A stretch of DNA of 64,000 bases. Source: Gammaproteobacteria bacterium. Lineage in GTDB: Bacteria; Pseudomonadota; Gammaproteobacteria; Chromatiales; Chromatiaceae. The stretch's first letter is position 1, and the number at the start of each line of letters is the position of its first letter. Below the pieces are notes generated by a model. The model was not told the DNA's origin. It was given only the letters and a program-made list of their open reading frames with translations, and did not search any database. Location of the stretch: positions 19,748 to 83,747 of the forward strand of contig JAABTK010000003.1 in the NCBI GenBank assembly GCA_011389885.1. Reading direction: 5' to 3'. Shown here in pieces: positions 18,716 to 28,900 of this stretch. A program made the position numbers and the translations under genes.

Positions 18716-20740
18716 ATGACCGCTGGTCTACTGTTAGCGCTCATCTGTGCCGTCGCGGCACTGGGCTATGGGTTTTGGTCCATGAAATGGATCCTCGGGC
18801 TGCCCGAGGGGAATGACCGCATGAAGGAGATCGCCGGGGCCATCCAAGAAGGGGCCAAGGCCTATCTGAACCGCCAATACAAGACCATCGCCATCGTCGG
18901 CGTGGTGCTGCTGATCGTACTCGGCGTGGCGCTGGACCTGATCACCGCCATCGGCTTCCTGATCGGCGCGGTGATGTCCGGCGCCGCCGGCTACATCGGC
19001 ATGTACATCTCGGTGCGCGCCAATGTGCGCACCGCCCAAGCCGCCCACAACGGCCTCAACGCCGCCCTCCAGGTGGCCTTCCGCGGCGGCGCCATCACCG
19101 GCCTGCTGGTGGTCGGCCTGGGCCTGCTCGGCGTGGCCGGCTACTACGCCCTGCTCAATGCCGCCGGCGTGAGCGATGACAAGGCCCTGCACGCCCTGGT
19201 GGGTCTGGCCTTCGGCGGCTCGCTGATCTCCATCTTCGCCCGACTCGGCGGCGGCATCTTCACCAAGGGCGCCGACGTGGGCGCCGACATCGTGGGCAAG
19301 GTCGAGGCCGGCATCCCCGAAGACGACCCCCGCAACCCCGCGGTGATCGCCGACAACGTGGGCGACAACGTGGGCGACTGCGCCGGCATGGCCGCGGACC
19401 TGTTCGAGACCTATGCGGTCACCGTAATCGCCACCATGCTCCTGGGCTCTCTGCTGGTGCAGGGCGACGGCGGGGCCTCGCTGATCTATCCGCTAGTGCT
19501 CGGCGGCGTGTCCATCATCGCCTCGGTGATCGGCACCTTCTTCGTCAAGGCCAAAGAGGGCGATACCAAAATCATGGTGGCCCTGTACAAGGGCCTGGCC
19601 GTGGCCGGCGTGTTGGCCGCGATCCTGTTCTACCCCGTCACCGCCTGGATCATGGGTGACAACGGCAGCTACAGCGTCATGGCCCTCTATGGTTCGGCGC
19701 TGATCGGCCTGGTGCTCACCGGCGCCATGGTGTTCATCACCGAATACTACACCGGCACCGAGTTCGCCCCCGTGCGCCACATCGCCGAGGCCTCCACCAC
19801 CGGCGACGGCACCAATGTCATCGCCGGCCTGGGCGTCTCCATGCGCTCCACCGCCCTGCCCGTGCTGGCCGTCTGCGCCTCCATCTGGGGCGCCTACGAG
19901 CTGGCCGGCCTCTACGGCATCGCCATCGCCGCCACCTCCATGCTCTCCATGACCGGCATCATCGTCGCCCTCGACGCCTATGGCCCGATCACCGACAATG
20001 CCGGCGGCATCGCCGAAATGGCCGAAATGGACGAGTCCATCCGCAACATCACCGACCCGCTCGATGCCGTCGGCAACACCACCAAGGCCGTCACCAAGGG
20101 CTACGCCATCGGCTCCGCCGGCCTCGCCGCCCTGGTGCTGTTCGCCGACTACACCCACTCGCTGGAACGCGCGGGCATGACGGGCATCACCTTCGACCTC
20201 TCCAACCACATGGTGATCATCGGCCTGTTCATCGGCGGCCTGGTGCCCTACCTGTTCGGCGCCATGGCCATGGAAGCGGTGGGCCGCGCCGCCAGCGGCA
20301 TCGTCAACGAGGTGCGTCGTCAATTCAAAGAAAAGCCCGGCATCATGGACCACACCGAAAAGCCCGATTACGGCGCCGCGGTGGACATGCTGACCAAGGC
20401 CGCGATCAAAGAAATGATCATCCCCTCCCTGCTGCCCATCGCGGTGCCCATCGCCGTCGGCCTGCTGCTCGGTCCGCAGGCCCTCGGCGGCGTCCTGCTC
20501 GGCACCATCGTCACCGGCCTATTCGTCGCCATCTCCATGACCACCGGCGGCGGCGCCTGGGACAACGCCAAGAAATACATCGAAGACGGCAACTACGGCG
20601 GCAAGGGTAGCGACGCCCACAAGGCCGCGGTCACCGGCGACACCGTAGGCGACCCCTACAAAGACACCGCCGGTCCCGCGGTGAACCCGCTGATCAAGAT
20701 CATCAACATCGTCGCGTTGTTGATCGTGCCGATCCTGTAA
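18716..20740 (+). CDS. hppA: K+-insensitive H+-translocating pyrophosphatase
   Basis: Integral membrane pump of 674 aa that couples PPi hydrolysis to proton export, with many hydrophobic helices. The catalytic region contains [25 protein letters not shown] and [11 protein letters not shown]. The residue that separates subfamilies is lysine here (K457 in [16 protein letters not shown]), the signature of K+-insensitive H+-PPases; K+-dependent ones have alanine. The start ATG 18716 follows AGAGGAG. With PPi-PFK just upstream the cell can both spend and conserve PPi energy. It is monocistronic, bounded by terminators on both sides. Confidence 0.96.
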   Translation: MTAGLLLALICAVAALGYGFWSMKWILGLPEGNDRMKEIAGAIQEGAKAYLNRQYKTIAIVGVVLLIVLGVALDLITAIGFLIGAVMSGAAGYIGMYISVRANVRTAQAAHNGLNAALQVAFRGGAITGLLVVGLGLLGVAGYYALLNAAGVSDDKALHALVGLAFGGSLISIFARLGGGIFTKGADVGADIVGKVEAGIPEDDPRNPAVIADNVGDNVGDCAGMAADLFETYAVTVIATMLLGSLLVQGDGGASLIYPLVLGGVSIIASVIGTFFVKAKEGDTKIMVALYKGLAVAGVLAAILFYPVTAWIMGDNGSYSVMALYGSALIGLVLTGAMVFITEYYTGTEFAPVRHIAEASTTGDGTNVIAGLGVSMRSTALPVLAVCASIWGAYELAGLYGIAIAATSMLSMTGIIVALDAYGPITDNAGGIAEMAEMDESIRNITDPLDAVGNTTKAVTKGYAIGSAGLAALVLFADYTHSLERAGMTGITFDLSNHMVIIGLFIGGLVPYLFGAMAMEAVGRAASGIVNEVRRQFKEKPGIMDHTEKPDYGAAVDMLTKAAIKEMIIPSLLPIAVPIAVGLLLGPQALGGVLLGTIVTGLFVAISMTTGGGAWDNAKKYIEDGNYGGKGSDAHKAAVTGDTVGDPYKDTAGPAVNPLIKIINIVALLIVPIL

Positions 20741-20747
20741 ACCGCTC

Positions 20748-20782
20748 GGCTGTGCAGAGCCTCTGGCTTTGCACAGCCTTTT
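20748..20782 (+). terminator. Rho-independent terminator after hppA
   Basis: A 14-bp stem, GGCTGTGCAGAGCC paired with GGCTTTGCACAGCC (one G-U pair), with a three-base loop and a following TTTT. Starts 8 bp after the hppA stop. Confidence 0.92.
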
Positions 20783-20816
20783 GCCCGCTCCCTCTCCTGC
20801 CTAATAGAAGACTTTC

Positions 20817-21284
20817 ATGAAGCTGCTACTTGAAACGTCCACATTTCCCGGCGGAGTGGGTGCAAAAGTTCAAGAGCTTATATCTAATTCGACTAATGTT
20901 CTAATTGCCTCTCCTTACCTTAATCGCGTAGAAAGCCCCCATCTTCTTGGGTCTCTTTTGGATGAAACCAAGCCCGTCAAGATAATATGTGCGCCCTATA
21001 ATCGAGAGATTCTACCAGAAAGTCGATGTTTACAAGCCAGTCAATGCTTTGATCAGAAATCCCCTAAGCGATAGTGAAACGGTTATATTGAGCTACTCAG
21101 AAAAACCAGAAAACCGCCATTTTCTCACTCTAACGAACCCAAGAACAAGCAATTTAAAGAATCGTTGAATGTAAGCTTATCACAAAACGCAGAGGGCTGG
21201 AGGGCATTCTTAAAGTCCGAATATGGAAAATTCGGTTATTGCTCCGCATCCGAATTGTTTAAGTTACTCGCGCCTGTCCTTTAA
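20817..21284 (+). pseudogene. Frameshifted AT-rich gene, possibly a PLD-like protein remnant
   Basis: The stretch is visibly AT-richer than its surroundings. Reading starts at ATG 20817 (MKLLLETSTFPGGVG...) with a region TNVLIASPYLNR that resembles the first strand of phospholipase D-superfamily proteins. This frame closes at 21074, but a shift at about 21010 opens a second frame with sensible protein (YQKVDVYKPVNALIRNPLSD...), and a shift back near 21145 gives KQFKESLNVSLSQNAEGW and so on to a TAA at 21284. Joined, this is about 155 aa. Two compensating frameshifts point to a decayed foreign gene or sequencing errors. The PLD link is weak. Confidence 0.6.
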
Positions 21285-21564
21285 TTGAGGAAGGGAGCCC
21301 CGCCTTTGGTAAGCACCGGCGCATTGGCCGAGTTCACAGCAAAAACCTATGACGCCCAGGGCGACGGCAGGGGGCATACCCTTAGTTCGATGCGTTAGGC
21401 GCGCCGACAACCAAACTCGAATTCAACAACAGCATCGCCGCGGAACTCGCCGCAGTACGCGGAATGGATTGGCTTTAAGTTCAATTCCGCGTATTCTGCG
21501 CATTCCGCGGCAAAAAACACCGGGGTCTGGGCGCTTATCCGCGCACTCCCGCGGTCCTGATTTT

Positions 21565-22029
21565 CTACGCACCGCCGGCGAACCCCTGCGCCCGCCAGGC
21601 CTCGTACACCATCACCGCCACCGCATTGGATAGGTTCAGGCTGCGATTGCCCGGAACCATCGGGATGCGCAGCCGATGGGAGGGCGGCAGATGATCCAAC
21701 AGCTCCCGGGGCAGGCCGCGGGTCTCGGGGCCGAACAGCAGCGCATCGCCGGGCCGCCAGTCCACCTCCGTGTAACGCCTCTGGCCACGGGTGCTGCACC
21801 CGAACAGCCGTTTGGGCTGCACGCTGAGCAGGAACAGATCGAAGTCCCGGTGCTCCTCCAGATGGGTCAAATCGTGGTAGTCCAGCCCGGCCCGTTTGAG
21901 ATTCTTGTGATCCAGGGTGAAACCCAGCGGGTGAATCAGGTGCAGGGTGCTGCCGGTATTGGCGCAAAGGCGTATGATATTGCCCGTATTGGGCGGGATC
22001 TCCGGCTGATACAGCGCTACATGAAACAT
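21565..22029 (-). CDS. trmL: tRNA (cytidine/uridine-34 2'-O)-methyltransferase TrmL
   Basis: A SPOUT-class methyltransferase of 154 aa (E. coli TrmL is 157) that methylates the wobble ribose of two leucine tRNAs. It begins with the family-typical FHVALYQPEIPPNTGNIIR. The knot region carries LLFGPETRGLP and, near the C terminus, IPMVPGNRSLNLSNAVAV, the SAM-binding segments. ATG 22029 is chosen over an upstream in-frame start because it gives the family N terminus and is preceded by AGAAAGGCG. It is divergent from pyrD. Confidence 0.95.
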   Translation of the reverse strand: MFHVALYQPEIPPNTGNIIRLCANTGSTLHLIHPLGFTLDHKNLKRAGLDYHDLTHLEEHRDFDLFLLSVQPKRLFGCSTRGQRRYTEVDWRPGDALLFGPETRGLPRELLDHLPPSHRLRIPMVPGNRSLNLSNAVAVMVYEAWRAQGFAGGA

Positions 22030-22067
22030 CGCATTCGCCTTTCTAATACACCTTGGGAACAAGATCG

Positions 22068-23036
22068 ATGACCGACACCAACGCCTCGCCGCTGGCCGTG
22101 GACTTCTGCGGCCTGAACTTCGCCACGCCCCTCGTGCTGCTCTCGGGCTGCGTCGGCTTTGGCGAAGAGTACACGCGGGTGCAGGGCTTTTCCAATCGCG
22201 ACGCCGGCGCGGTCTGCCTCAAGGGCACGACCCTGGAACCGCGCCTGGGCAACCCCGCCCACCGGGTCTACGAGACGCCGGACGGCATGCTCAATGCCAT
22301 CGGTCTGCAAAACCCCGGGGTGGACGCGGTGCTGAACGAGATCCTGCCGCGACTGGACTTCGAGGAGAGCCGCTTCATCGCCAACGTCTCCGGCTCCACG
22401 GTGGAAGAGTACCACGAGGTCACGCGGCGCTTCGACGATTCGCCCATCGACGCCATCGAGATCAACATCTCCTGTCCCAACGTAAAGGAGGGCGGGGTGG
22501 CCTTCGGCAACGATCCCGACATGTCGGCCCGGGTGGTGGCGGCCTGCCGCCGGGCCACCCGCAAGCCGCTGATCACCAAGCTTTCGCCCAACCAAACCGA
22601 CATCGCCGAGGGCGCCCGCCGCTGCATCGAGGCCGGCAGCGACGCCTTCGCGGTGATTAACACCCTAATGGGCATGGCCATCGACATCGAAAGCCGCACC
22701 CCGGTGATCGGCAACAACCAAGGCGGCCTGTCCGGCCCCGCGATTAAGCCGGTGGCCCTGCTCAAGGTGCATCAGGTGCATCAGGTCTGCCGCGGCCACG
22801 GCATCCCCATCATCGGCCAGGGCGGCATCACCAGCGCTGAAGACGCGCTGGAATTCCTAATCGCCGGGGCCAGCGCGGTGGGCATCGGCACCGCGTTGTT
22901 CTACGACCCGCTGGTGTGCCGCAAAATCAACGCCGGCATCGCCGCCTACCTGGAGCGCCACCAGCTCAGCAGCGTGGCCCAGCTCAGCGGAACCCTGCAA
23001 TTGCACCAGCCGCAGGCCCCGCGCTGCGGCTGTTGA
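22068..23036 (+). CDS. pyrD: Dihydroorotate dehydrogenase-like protein, class 1B type
   Basis: An FMN-dependent TIM-barrel enzyme of 322 aa, cytoplasmic. The active-site motif EINISCPNVKEGGVAFG has cysteine as the catalytic base, as in class 1 enzymes, and NTLMGMAIDIESRTPV and GGLSGPAIKPVAL are typical of class 1B (NAD-linked PyrD, which pairs with PyrK). No pyrK is in the window. A 9-bp tandem duplication gives KVHQVHQVC near residue 236, an insertion of three residues next to a conserved segment. ATG 22068 is chosen from family alignment. The reaction in pyrimidine synthesis is inferred from the family; a related role such as dihydropyrimidine oxidation is possible. Confidence 0.85.
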   Translation: MTDTNASPLAVDFCGLNFATPLVLLSGCVGFGEEYTRVQGFSNRDAGAVCLKGTTLEPRLGNPAHRVYETPDGMLNAIGLQNPGVDAVLNEILPRLDFEESRFIANVSGSTVEEYHEVTRRFDDSPIDAIEINISCPNVKEGGVAFGNDPDMSARVVAACRRATRKPLITKLSPNQTDIAEGARRCIEAGSDAFAVINTLMGMAIDIESRTPVIGNNQGGLSGPAIKPVALLKVHQVHQVCRGHGIPIIGQGGITSAEDALEFLIAGASAVGIGTALFYDPLVCRKINAGIAAYLERHQLSSVAQLSGTLQLHQPQAPRCGC

Positions 23037-23051
23037 GGCGCGCAGCGGGCC

Positions 23052-24356
23052 ATGATGATCCCTCGGCTCAAGCATGCGCTGCACCGCTGGCGTCGGCCCG
23101 AGCGTTATCGGATGCTCCGACAGCTGCTGCGCAACCAAGGGCTGGACGCCGTCGCCTTGCAATTAAAACAGCAGCGCGACTTGCAGGCCATGGTGCGCCA
23201 CGCGGTGGCCCATTCGCCCTATTATCGGGGCAAATACGCCGCCGCCCCGCGGGATCGCAACGGTGATTATCGCATCGACCGACTGCCCATCCTGCGCAAG
23301 GACGAGGTGCTGGCCGAGCGCGAGCGCATCCTTTGCGACGACGCAGACCCGGCGCGGGTCAAGCTCGGCCACACCGGCGGCTCCACCGGCACCCCGCTGG
23401 GCTACTACTACGACGTCGCCAAGCACGAGTTGATGCGCGCCTGCGTGGCCCGCAGCTACACCTGGACCGGCTGGCGGCCGGGGCAAAAGGTGCTCAACCT
23501 CTGGGGCGCGCGCCAGGATCTGAACGGGCCTGGGCTCGGGCAGCGCCTGGACGGCTTCATCCAGGCCGCAGAGACCATCGGGGCCTACGAATACACCGAG
23601 GAACACCTGGAACGATGGACCCGGCGCATCCGAAGCTGGCGCCCGGTGATCGTGCAGGGCTATCCCTCCATCATCGCCGAACTCGGCCGTTTCATGCGCA
23701 ACACCGGCGTCGAGCCGCCGCCCTCGGTGATCGCCGTCTACACCACCGCCGAGGTCTTGTACGACGCGCAACGCGCCCTGATCAGCCAGGCCTTCGGTTG
23801 CAAGGTCTATAACCAATACGGCTGTCGCGAGATCCCCAACGTCTCCGTGCAGTGCCCCGCGGGTAATCAGCACATCCTCTCGGATATGGCCCATGTCGAG
23901 ACCCTGGAGATCGAAGGCGAGCAGCGCTTAATCCTCACCGCCCTCACCGACTATACGTTTCCGTTCATCCGCTACGAGGTCGGCGACAGCGGGCGACTCA
24001 AGGCCGGCGCCTGCCCCTGCGGCCGACCCTTTCCGTTAATGGACATGGGTCCATGCCGCAGTAACGACCTAATCCGCACCCCAGCGGGCAAAAAGATCCA
24101 CCCTTCGCGGCTCAACCGCCTGCTCGACGGCCTCGAAGGCATCCGCCAGTATCAGTTCGTACAGCCGGCGCTGGATCGCATCAGCCTAAGGCTCGTGCGT
24201 AACGCGCCGCTGCCGGACGCAACCGCCGCCAGCCTAAAGGCGCGCCTGCGGGAGATCACCCATCCCCAAATGCACCTGCAACTGGAGTACCCGCAACAGA
24301 TCGAACGCAGCCGCTCGGGCAAACATCGGTTCGTGATTTGCCAAGTGCCCGACTGA
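23052..24356 (+). CDS. CapK/phenylacetate-CoA ligase-like adenylate-forming protein
   Basis: A 434-aa member of the ANL superfamily branch that includes PaaK and CapK. The phosphate-binding loop is HTGGSTGTPL near residue 110, the adenine-binding aromatic motif is NQYGCREI, and FIRYEVGD is the hinge-proximal motif. A cluster ACPCGRPFP resembles the cysteine-rich site seen in CapK-type proteins. CapK relatives act in capsular polysaccharide loci, but their acyl substrate is generally unknown. It starts 15 bp after pyrD and may be co-transcribed. There are no other polysaccharide genes here, so pathway is undetermined. Confidence 0.82.
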   Translation: MMIPRLKHALHRWRRPERYRMLRQLLRNQGLDAVALQLKQQRDLQAMVRHAVAHSPYYRGKYAAAPRDRNGDYRIDRLPILRKDEVLAERERILCDDADPARVKLGHTGGSTGTPLGYYYDVAKHELMRACVARSYTWTGWRPGQKVLNLWGARQDLNGPGLGQRLDGFIQAAETIGAYEYTEEHLERWTRRIRSWRPVIVQGYPSIIAELGRFMRNTGVEPPPSVIAVYTTAEVLYDAQRALISQAFGCKVYNQYGCREIPNVSVQCPAGNQHILSDMAHVETLEIEGEQRLILTALTDYTFPFIRYEVGDSGRLKAGACPCGRPFPLMDMGPCRSNDLIRTPAGKKIHPSRLNRLLDGLEGIRQYQFVQPALDRISLRLVRNAPLPDATAASLKARLREITHPQMHLQLEYPQQIERSRSGKHRFVICQVPD

Positions 24357-24416
24357 AGGCGCGGCGCTGGATAACGCAAAGGTCGCGAAGAAGGCGCAAA
24401 GAGCGTAAATGCGCTT

Positions 24417-25556
24417 TCAGGCAGCGGCCTTTTGGCGTTGCGATTTCGCCGTCTGTAAAACCGGCTCTAAAATCGTTTCTGCCAAAAATCGAACCACAGG
24501 TACGACGACACCGTCACCAGCTAGGTGATAGGCATCGTTATACTTCTCCGGCAGTTTATAGCTATCCGGCAGCCCCATGAGTCGAGCGGCCTCGCGCGGC
24601 GACAGTAGGCGCGAATGCACCTTTTTACCTTCTACGACCAGGATGGTTTGGCGGCTGGACCCGCCGGCGGGTGTGCGCAAACAACCCGATACATCAAACC
24701 GCACCTCTGCGCGCTGAACGCCTTGGCGGGTGCGCCTGTAGAGGCCGCCCACCATCCGGCGCCCCGCTTGTTTAGCTTCGCGAACCTTTGCCTGGTTGGT
24801 TTCAGTCATCATAGCCAGCAATTTAAGGGTCATTTCCGGCGTATGCCATGCAACACCCTGGGGGTTGTCTTCGACCAGGTCGGCGAATTCCATACCGCGG
24901 CTAGGCGCCAGGCCCGGATCCCACCAAATCCATTGTGACGCAGTGCTCGGACCCAATAACCCCCAGGCATCCACCAATGCCTGCGGGTGCCAAACCGGGT
25001 CGGGAGATGACCGAACAACGTAATCGGGCAACTGGATGTCTTCTCGAATACAAACAACAAAGAGCCTGGGGCGAGATTGCGGGACAAAATTCACCGCATC
25101 CATAATCATTGCACCAAAACGATACCCCAAGGCCGCCACAACCTCGCCAATCGCCGCGAAATCAGCCCCGCCATGGGAGCGCAAAGCGCCATAGACGTTC
25201 TCAAGCACTATAGCCCGTGGTGAACGCCGGTCTTGATGCAGCTGCTCGATCAAGCGCCAAAAAGGCCAAAAAGTTCCTGACCGCTCACCCCTAATGCCGG
25301 CCCTAGCACCTGCAAGGGAAAGGTCTTGGCAGGGGAAAGAGGCCCAAGCGAGGTCCGGGTCGCCGGGCAGGTCAGCCGGCGTCAAGCCGGCGACATCCGC
25401 GCATTTAAAGTGATCGGCGCCCCAATTCGCCCGATACGATGCCGCCTTTCGCGCATCGAAGTCGTTCGCGAAGAGGCACTCCCAGTCATCGCCCAGACCG
25501 GCCCGCGCCATCCCGCCGCCGGCAAAAAACTCGTAGAATCTATATGGATGGTTCAT
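24417..25556 (-). CDS. DNA (cytosine-5)-methyltransferase, orphan
   Basis: A C5-cytosine DNA methyltransferase, 379 aa. The ordered motifs are FFAGGGMARAGLG (I), the catalytic SFPCQDLS (IV), VLENVYG (VI), QSRPRLF (VIII), SPREAARLMGLPDSY (IX) and LAGDGVVVPVVRFLAE (X). The target-recognition domain lies between VIII and IX, with unknown specificity. ATG 25556 is used; an in-frame TTG at 25571 is less likely. No restriction endonuclease or vsr gene is near, so it is an orphan or regulatory enzyme, or a remnant of a restriction system. The end of the gene abuts a short CGCAAAGG-type repeat. Confidence 0.92.
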   Translation of the reverse strand: MNHPYRFYEFFAGGGMARAGLGDDWECLFANDFDARKAASYRANWGADHFKCADVAGLTPADLPGDPDLAWASFPCQDLSLAGARAGIRGERSGTFWPFWRLIEQLHQDRRSPRAIVLENVYGALRSHGGADFAAIGEVVAALGYRFGAMIMDAVNFVPQSRPRLFVVCIREDIQLPDYVVRSSPDPVWHPQALVDAWGLLGPSTASQWIWWDPGLAPSRGMEFADLVEDNPQGVAWHTPEMTLKLLAMMTETNQAKVREAKQAGRRMVGGLYRRTRQGVQRAEVRFDVSGCLRTPAGGSSRQTILVVEGKKVHSRLLSPREAARLMGLPDSYKLPEKYNDAYHLAGDGVVVPVVRFLAETILEPVLQTAKSQRQKAAA

Positions 25557-25941
25557 GCCCTGTTGCGCCAATCTGAAAGCTCGCGGTTATCGAGTGTATG
25601 TCAGCCAGGGCTCAAAACGTGAGCCCGCTAGTACGCCTGCGCCTAAGTGTCGGAAACAACCTGGGCGCTCGTGGAACGCAGAGCCCGCGAAGAACCGCAA
25701 AGGGCGCTAAGAAAGACCCTTTGCCTCCCTATACTCAGCGAAAAGACGGCCAGCATTCTGTGCCGGAGATTGAAGCCAAAAAGCGGGAAATTCTTTGTTC
25801 GAATAATAGCCTGGTTTCGACAGCCTAGGATCCCGCTCGATGCCTTCGTTTATTTGCAACGGGACCGGCGGCTCGGTCTACGCCGATGTGGATGCCGGGG
25901 AAGTTTGCCGGCATTTGAGCGTGGAGACAAGGCAGCACGCT
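25557..25941. repeat. Gene-free stretch with one end of the CTAG...CGCCTGCGC element
   Basis: From CTAG at 25628 the sequence reads CTAGTACGCCTGCGCCTAAG and continues to GGAAACAACCTGGGCGCTCG and GGAACGCAGAGC. This matches the end of the element that abuts gmhA (53583, opposite strand). It is followed by AGAACCGCAAAGGGCGC. The second end is not recognisable. The remainder to the end of the PAS-GGDEF-EAL gene shows no gene. Confidence 0.6.
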
Positions 25942-28900
25942 TTAGTCAGCCTTTTGGCGGCGCAGGAAGGCCTCTAGTTCGTCCACCGGTAGGGCGCGGG
26001 CGAATACATGGCCTTGGCCTGTGGTGCAGCCTTCGCGTTCGAGGAACTGCCTTTGCTCTTCGGTTTCCACGCCTTCGGCCAAGATCTCCAGGGAGAGGCT
26101 GTTGCCCAGGGCGATAATCGCTTGGGTGATCGCTACGTCGTTCAGGTCGCCGGGGATGTCGGAGACGAAGGATTGATCGATCTTGAGCTTGGTGAAGGGC
26201 AGGAGCTTGAGGTAGCTTAGAGAGGAATAGCCGGTGCCGAAGTCATCGATGGCCACCTTGACCCCGATCTCTCGCAGTCCGCGCAGTACAGCGGCCGATT
26301 CCTCGGGCTCGTTCATCATTGCCGATTCGGTGATTTCCAATTCCAGGGTGCTGGGGGCGATGCCGGTGTCTTCGATGATGGCCTTCACCCGCGCTGCCAG
26401 GTCGGGTTGGTCGAACTGTTTGGGCGAGAGGTTGACGCACATTAGCGCCTCCTCGCCCGCTAAGCCGGCGGCCTTTAGCGTCTTTAGTCGGGTGCATGCC
26501 TGGCGCAGGATCCATTCGCCCATGGGGACGATGAGGCCCGATTCCTCGGCCAACGGGATGAAGCGCAGCGGCGAGATCAGGCCTTGTTCGGGGTGTCGCC
26601 ACCGAATCAGGGCCTCGAAGCCGGTGACGCGGCGGCTGGCGATATCGAATTGCGGCTGGTAGTAGAGCACCAGTTCGTCGCGCTCTAGCGCGCTGCGCAG
26701 GCTGGCTTCGAGCTGCACCCGTTCGAAGGCCCTGTCGGTCATTTCCGCGGAATAATAGCGGAAGGTGTTGCGGCCGCCGGCCTTGGCCTGGTACATGGCG
26801 GCGTCGGCGTTGCGAATTAGGTCGTCCACCCGCCCGCCGTGTTCGGGAAAGATACCGATGCCGATGCTGGCCCCGACGAATACCCGCTGCGTGCGCACCT
26901 CGAAGGGGGCCTCCAGGGCGGCCAGCAGTTTGCGCGCCACCAGTGAGGCGTATTCGCTGACCTGCACTTGGGGCAGGATCAGGGCGAACTCGTCGCCGCC
27001 CATGCGGGCGATGGTGTCTTCTTCGCGCAGCAGGTCCTTGAAGCGTTGCGCCACTTGTTGCAGCACTTGGTCGCCGAAGCCATGGTCGAAGCTGTCGTTA
27101 ATGTGCTTAAAGCCGTCCAGGTCCACCAGCAATAGGGCGGCGCGGCCCGCGCGGCGGCGCGCGGCGTTTAGGGCCTGGGTCAGGCGGTCGGCCAGCAGGA
27201 TGCGGTTGGGCAGGCCGGTGAGGGCGTCGTGCTGGGCCAGATAGGCGTAGCTGAGTTCGCGCTCCTTCAATTCATCTAACAGGCTCAGGTATTCGGTGAT
27301 GTCACGCGAGACCTCGATCATGGCGGCGATGCGGCCTTGGTCGTCGAGCAACGGACTGGCGGCCACCTCGAAGGTGCGGCGGCGCTCGGGGCCGTCGGCG
27401 TCGCGCAGCGGGGGCTTATGCAGCAGCCGCACCGAGCGGCCCTCGCGCAATACCTGGTCGCGGGGGCAGGGGGTGTCCGGGGCGCGACAGGGCGCATCCT
27501 TTTGATGCGCCAGGGCGTAGCATTGCAGCGCTTGGGCGCCGCTCGCCCCGTTGACCGCCAGCGCCTTTTCCCGCGCCGCGCGGTTCATGCGCAGCACCTG
27601 ATACTGGGGGCCGATCACCAGGATCGGATCTTCGATGCCGTCGATCACATGCTGCAGGAAGCTGCGCTCGTCGCGCGCCGCTTGCAGGGCGCGGTTGCGT
27701 TCGGTGACATCTTCGCCCGAGGAGAGAATGCCGCTAATCGCGGCGCCGTCGGCATCGTGGATTACGCTGTTGCGCCAGGCGATGGTGCGGCGCTCGCCCT
27801 GGGCGGTCACGATGTCGCCTTCGATGTGTTCCACCGCCGCCACCGCCCCGGCCATCAGGCTGGCGAAGACCTCGCGCACCTGCCCCAGCGCCTCGGGCGG
27901 CAGGAAGGCGCTGAACCAATCGCGGCCGATGATTTCGCCCTCGGTCAGGCCCAGGATCTCGCAGCCCTTGCGGTTGATCAGTTGCACCGCGCCTTGACGA
28001 TCCAGCGCGATCAATATCACCCCGGCGATGTCGAGGTAATGCCGGGCGCGATTGCGTTCGGCCTCAATTTGCTGCTGCGCCCGCTTGCGCTCGCTGATAT
28101 CCGTGTGGGTGCCCACTATGCGCGAGGGTTCGCCGGCGTCGTCGCGCACCATATAGGCGCGGGAGAGGATGTCCACCCAATGGCCGTGCTTATGCCGCAT
28201 GCGGAATTCGGTGCTAAAGTCGTCCCGTTGACCGGCCGCGTAGTCGCGCAACATGCGCCAACTGCGTTGCATGTCTTCGGGGGCGACAAGGCGCTCCCAG
28301 GTGTCGAGGCGGTCTTCCAGTTCATCTTCGGCATAGCCGAGCATGGATTTCCAGCCCGGTGAATAGTAGATGGATTGAGCCTTCAAGTCCCAATCGAACA
28401 GGCCGTCATGGGCCCCCCGCATGGCGAGGGCGAACCGCTCCTCACTGGCCCGCAGGCTGGCCTCGACCGCCTTGCGCTGGGTGATGTCCTGCAAGAAGCC
28501 TTCGAGCCTCAGCAGCTTGCCGTCGGCATCGCGAATCGGCCGCGCCCGGCAGTTCACCCAGCGCTGGGGACCTTGCGGCGGGCGGAAACGGTAGTCGAGG
28601 TTGTGCTCCAGGCCCCCGCGCAGGCTGGATTCAATCGCGGCTTGAACCGCCGTTCGGTCCTCGGGGTGGATCCAATCGAGGTGGGTGTGCAGGTCCACGC
28701 TGCGGCATTCGCCCAAGCCGAACTGGCGTTGGCTCTCCTCGGCCCAGGTCACGGTGCGGCTGAGCGGGTCGAAGCTGAACAGGCCCATTTGCGCATAGCT
28801 TTGGGCGTCTTGCAGGCGGCGGTCGCGCAGGCCGATACGCTCGGCCAGGCGATTGAAGACGCCAGCCAGGCTGGCCAGTTCGTCTTCGCCCCCCAGCTCC

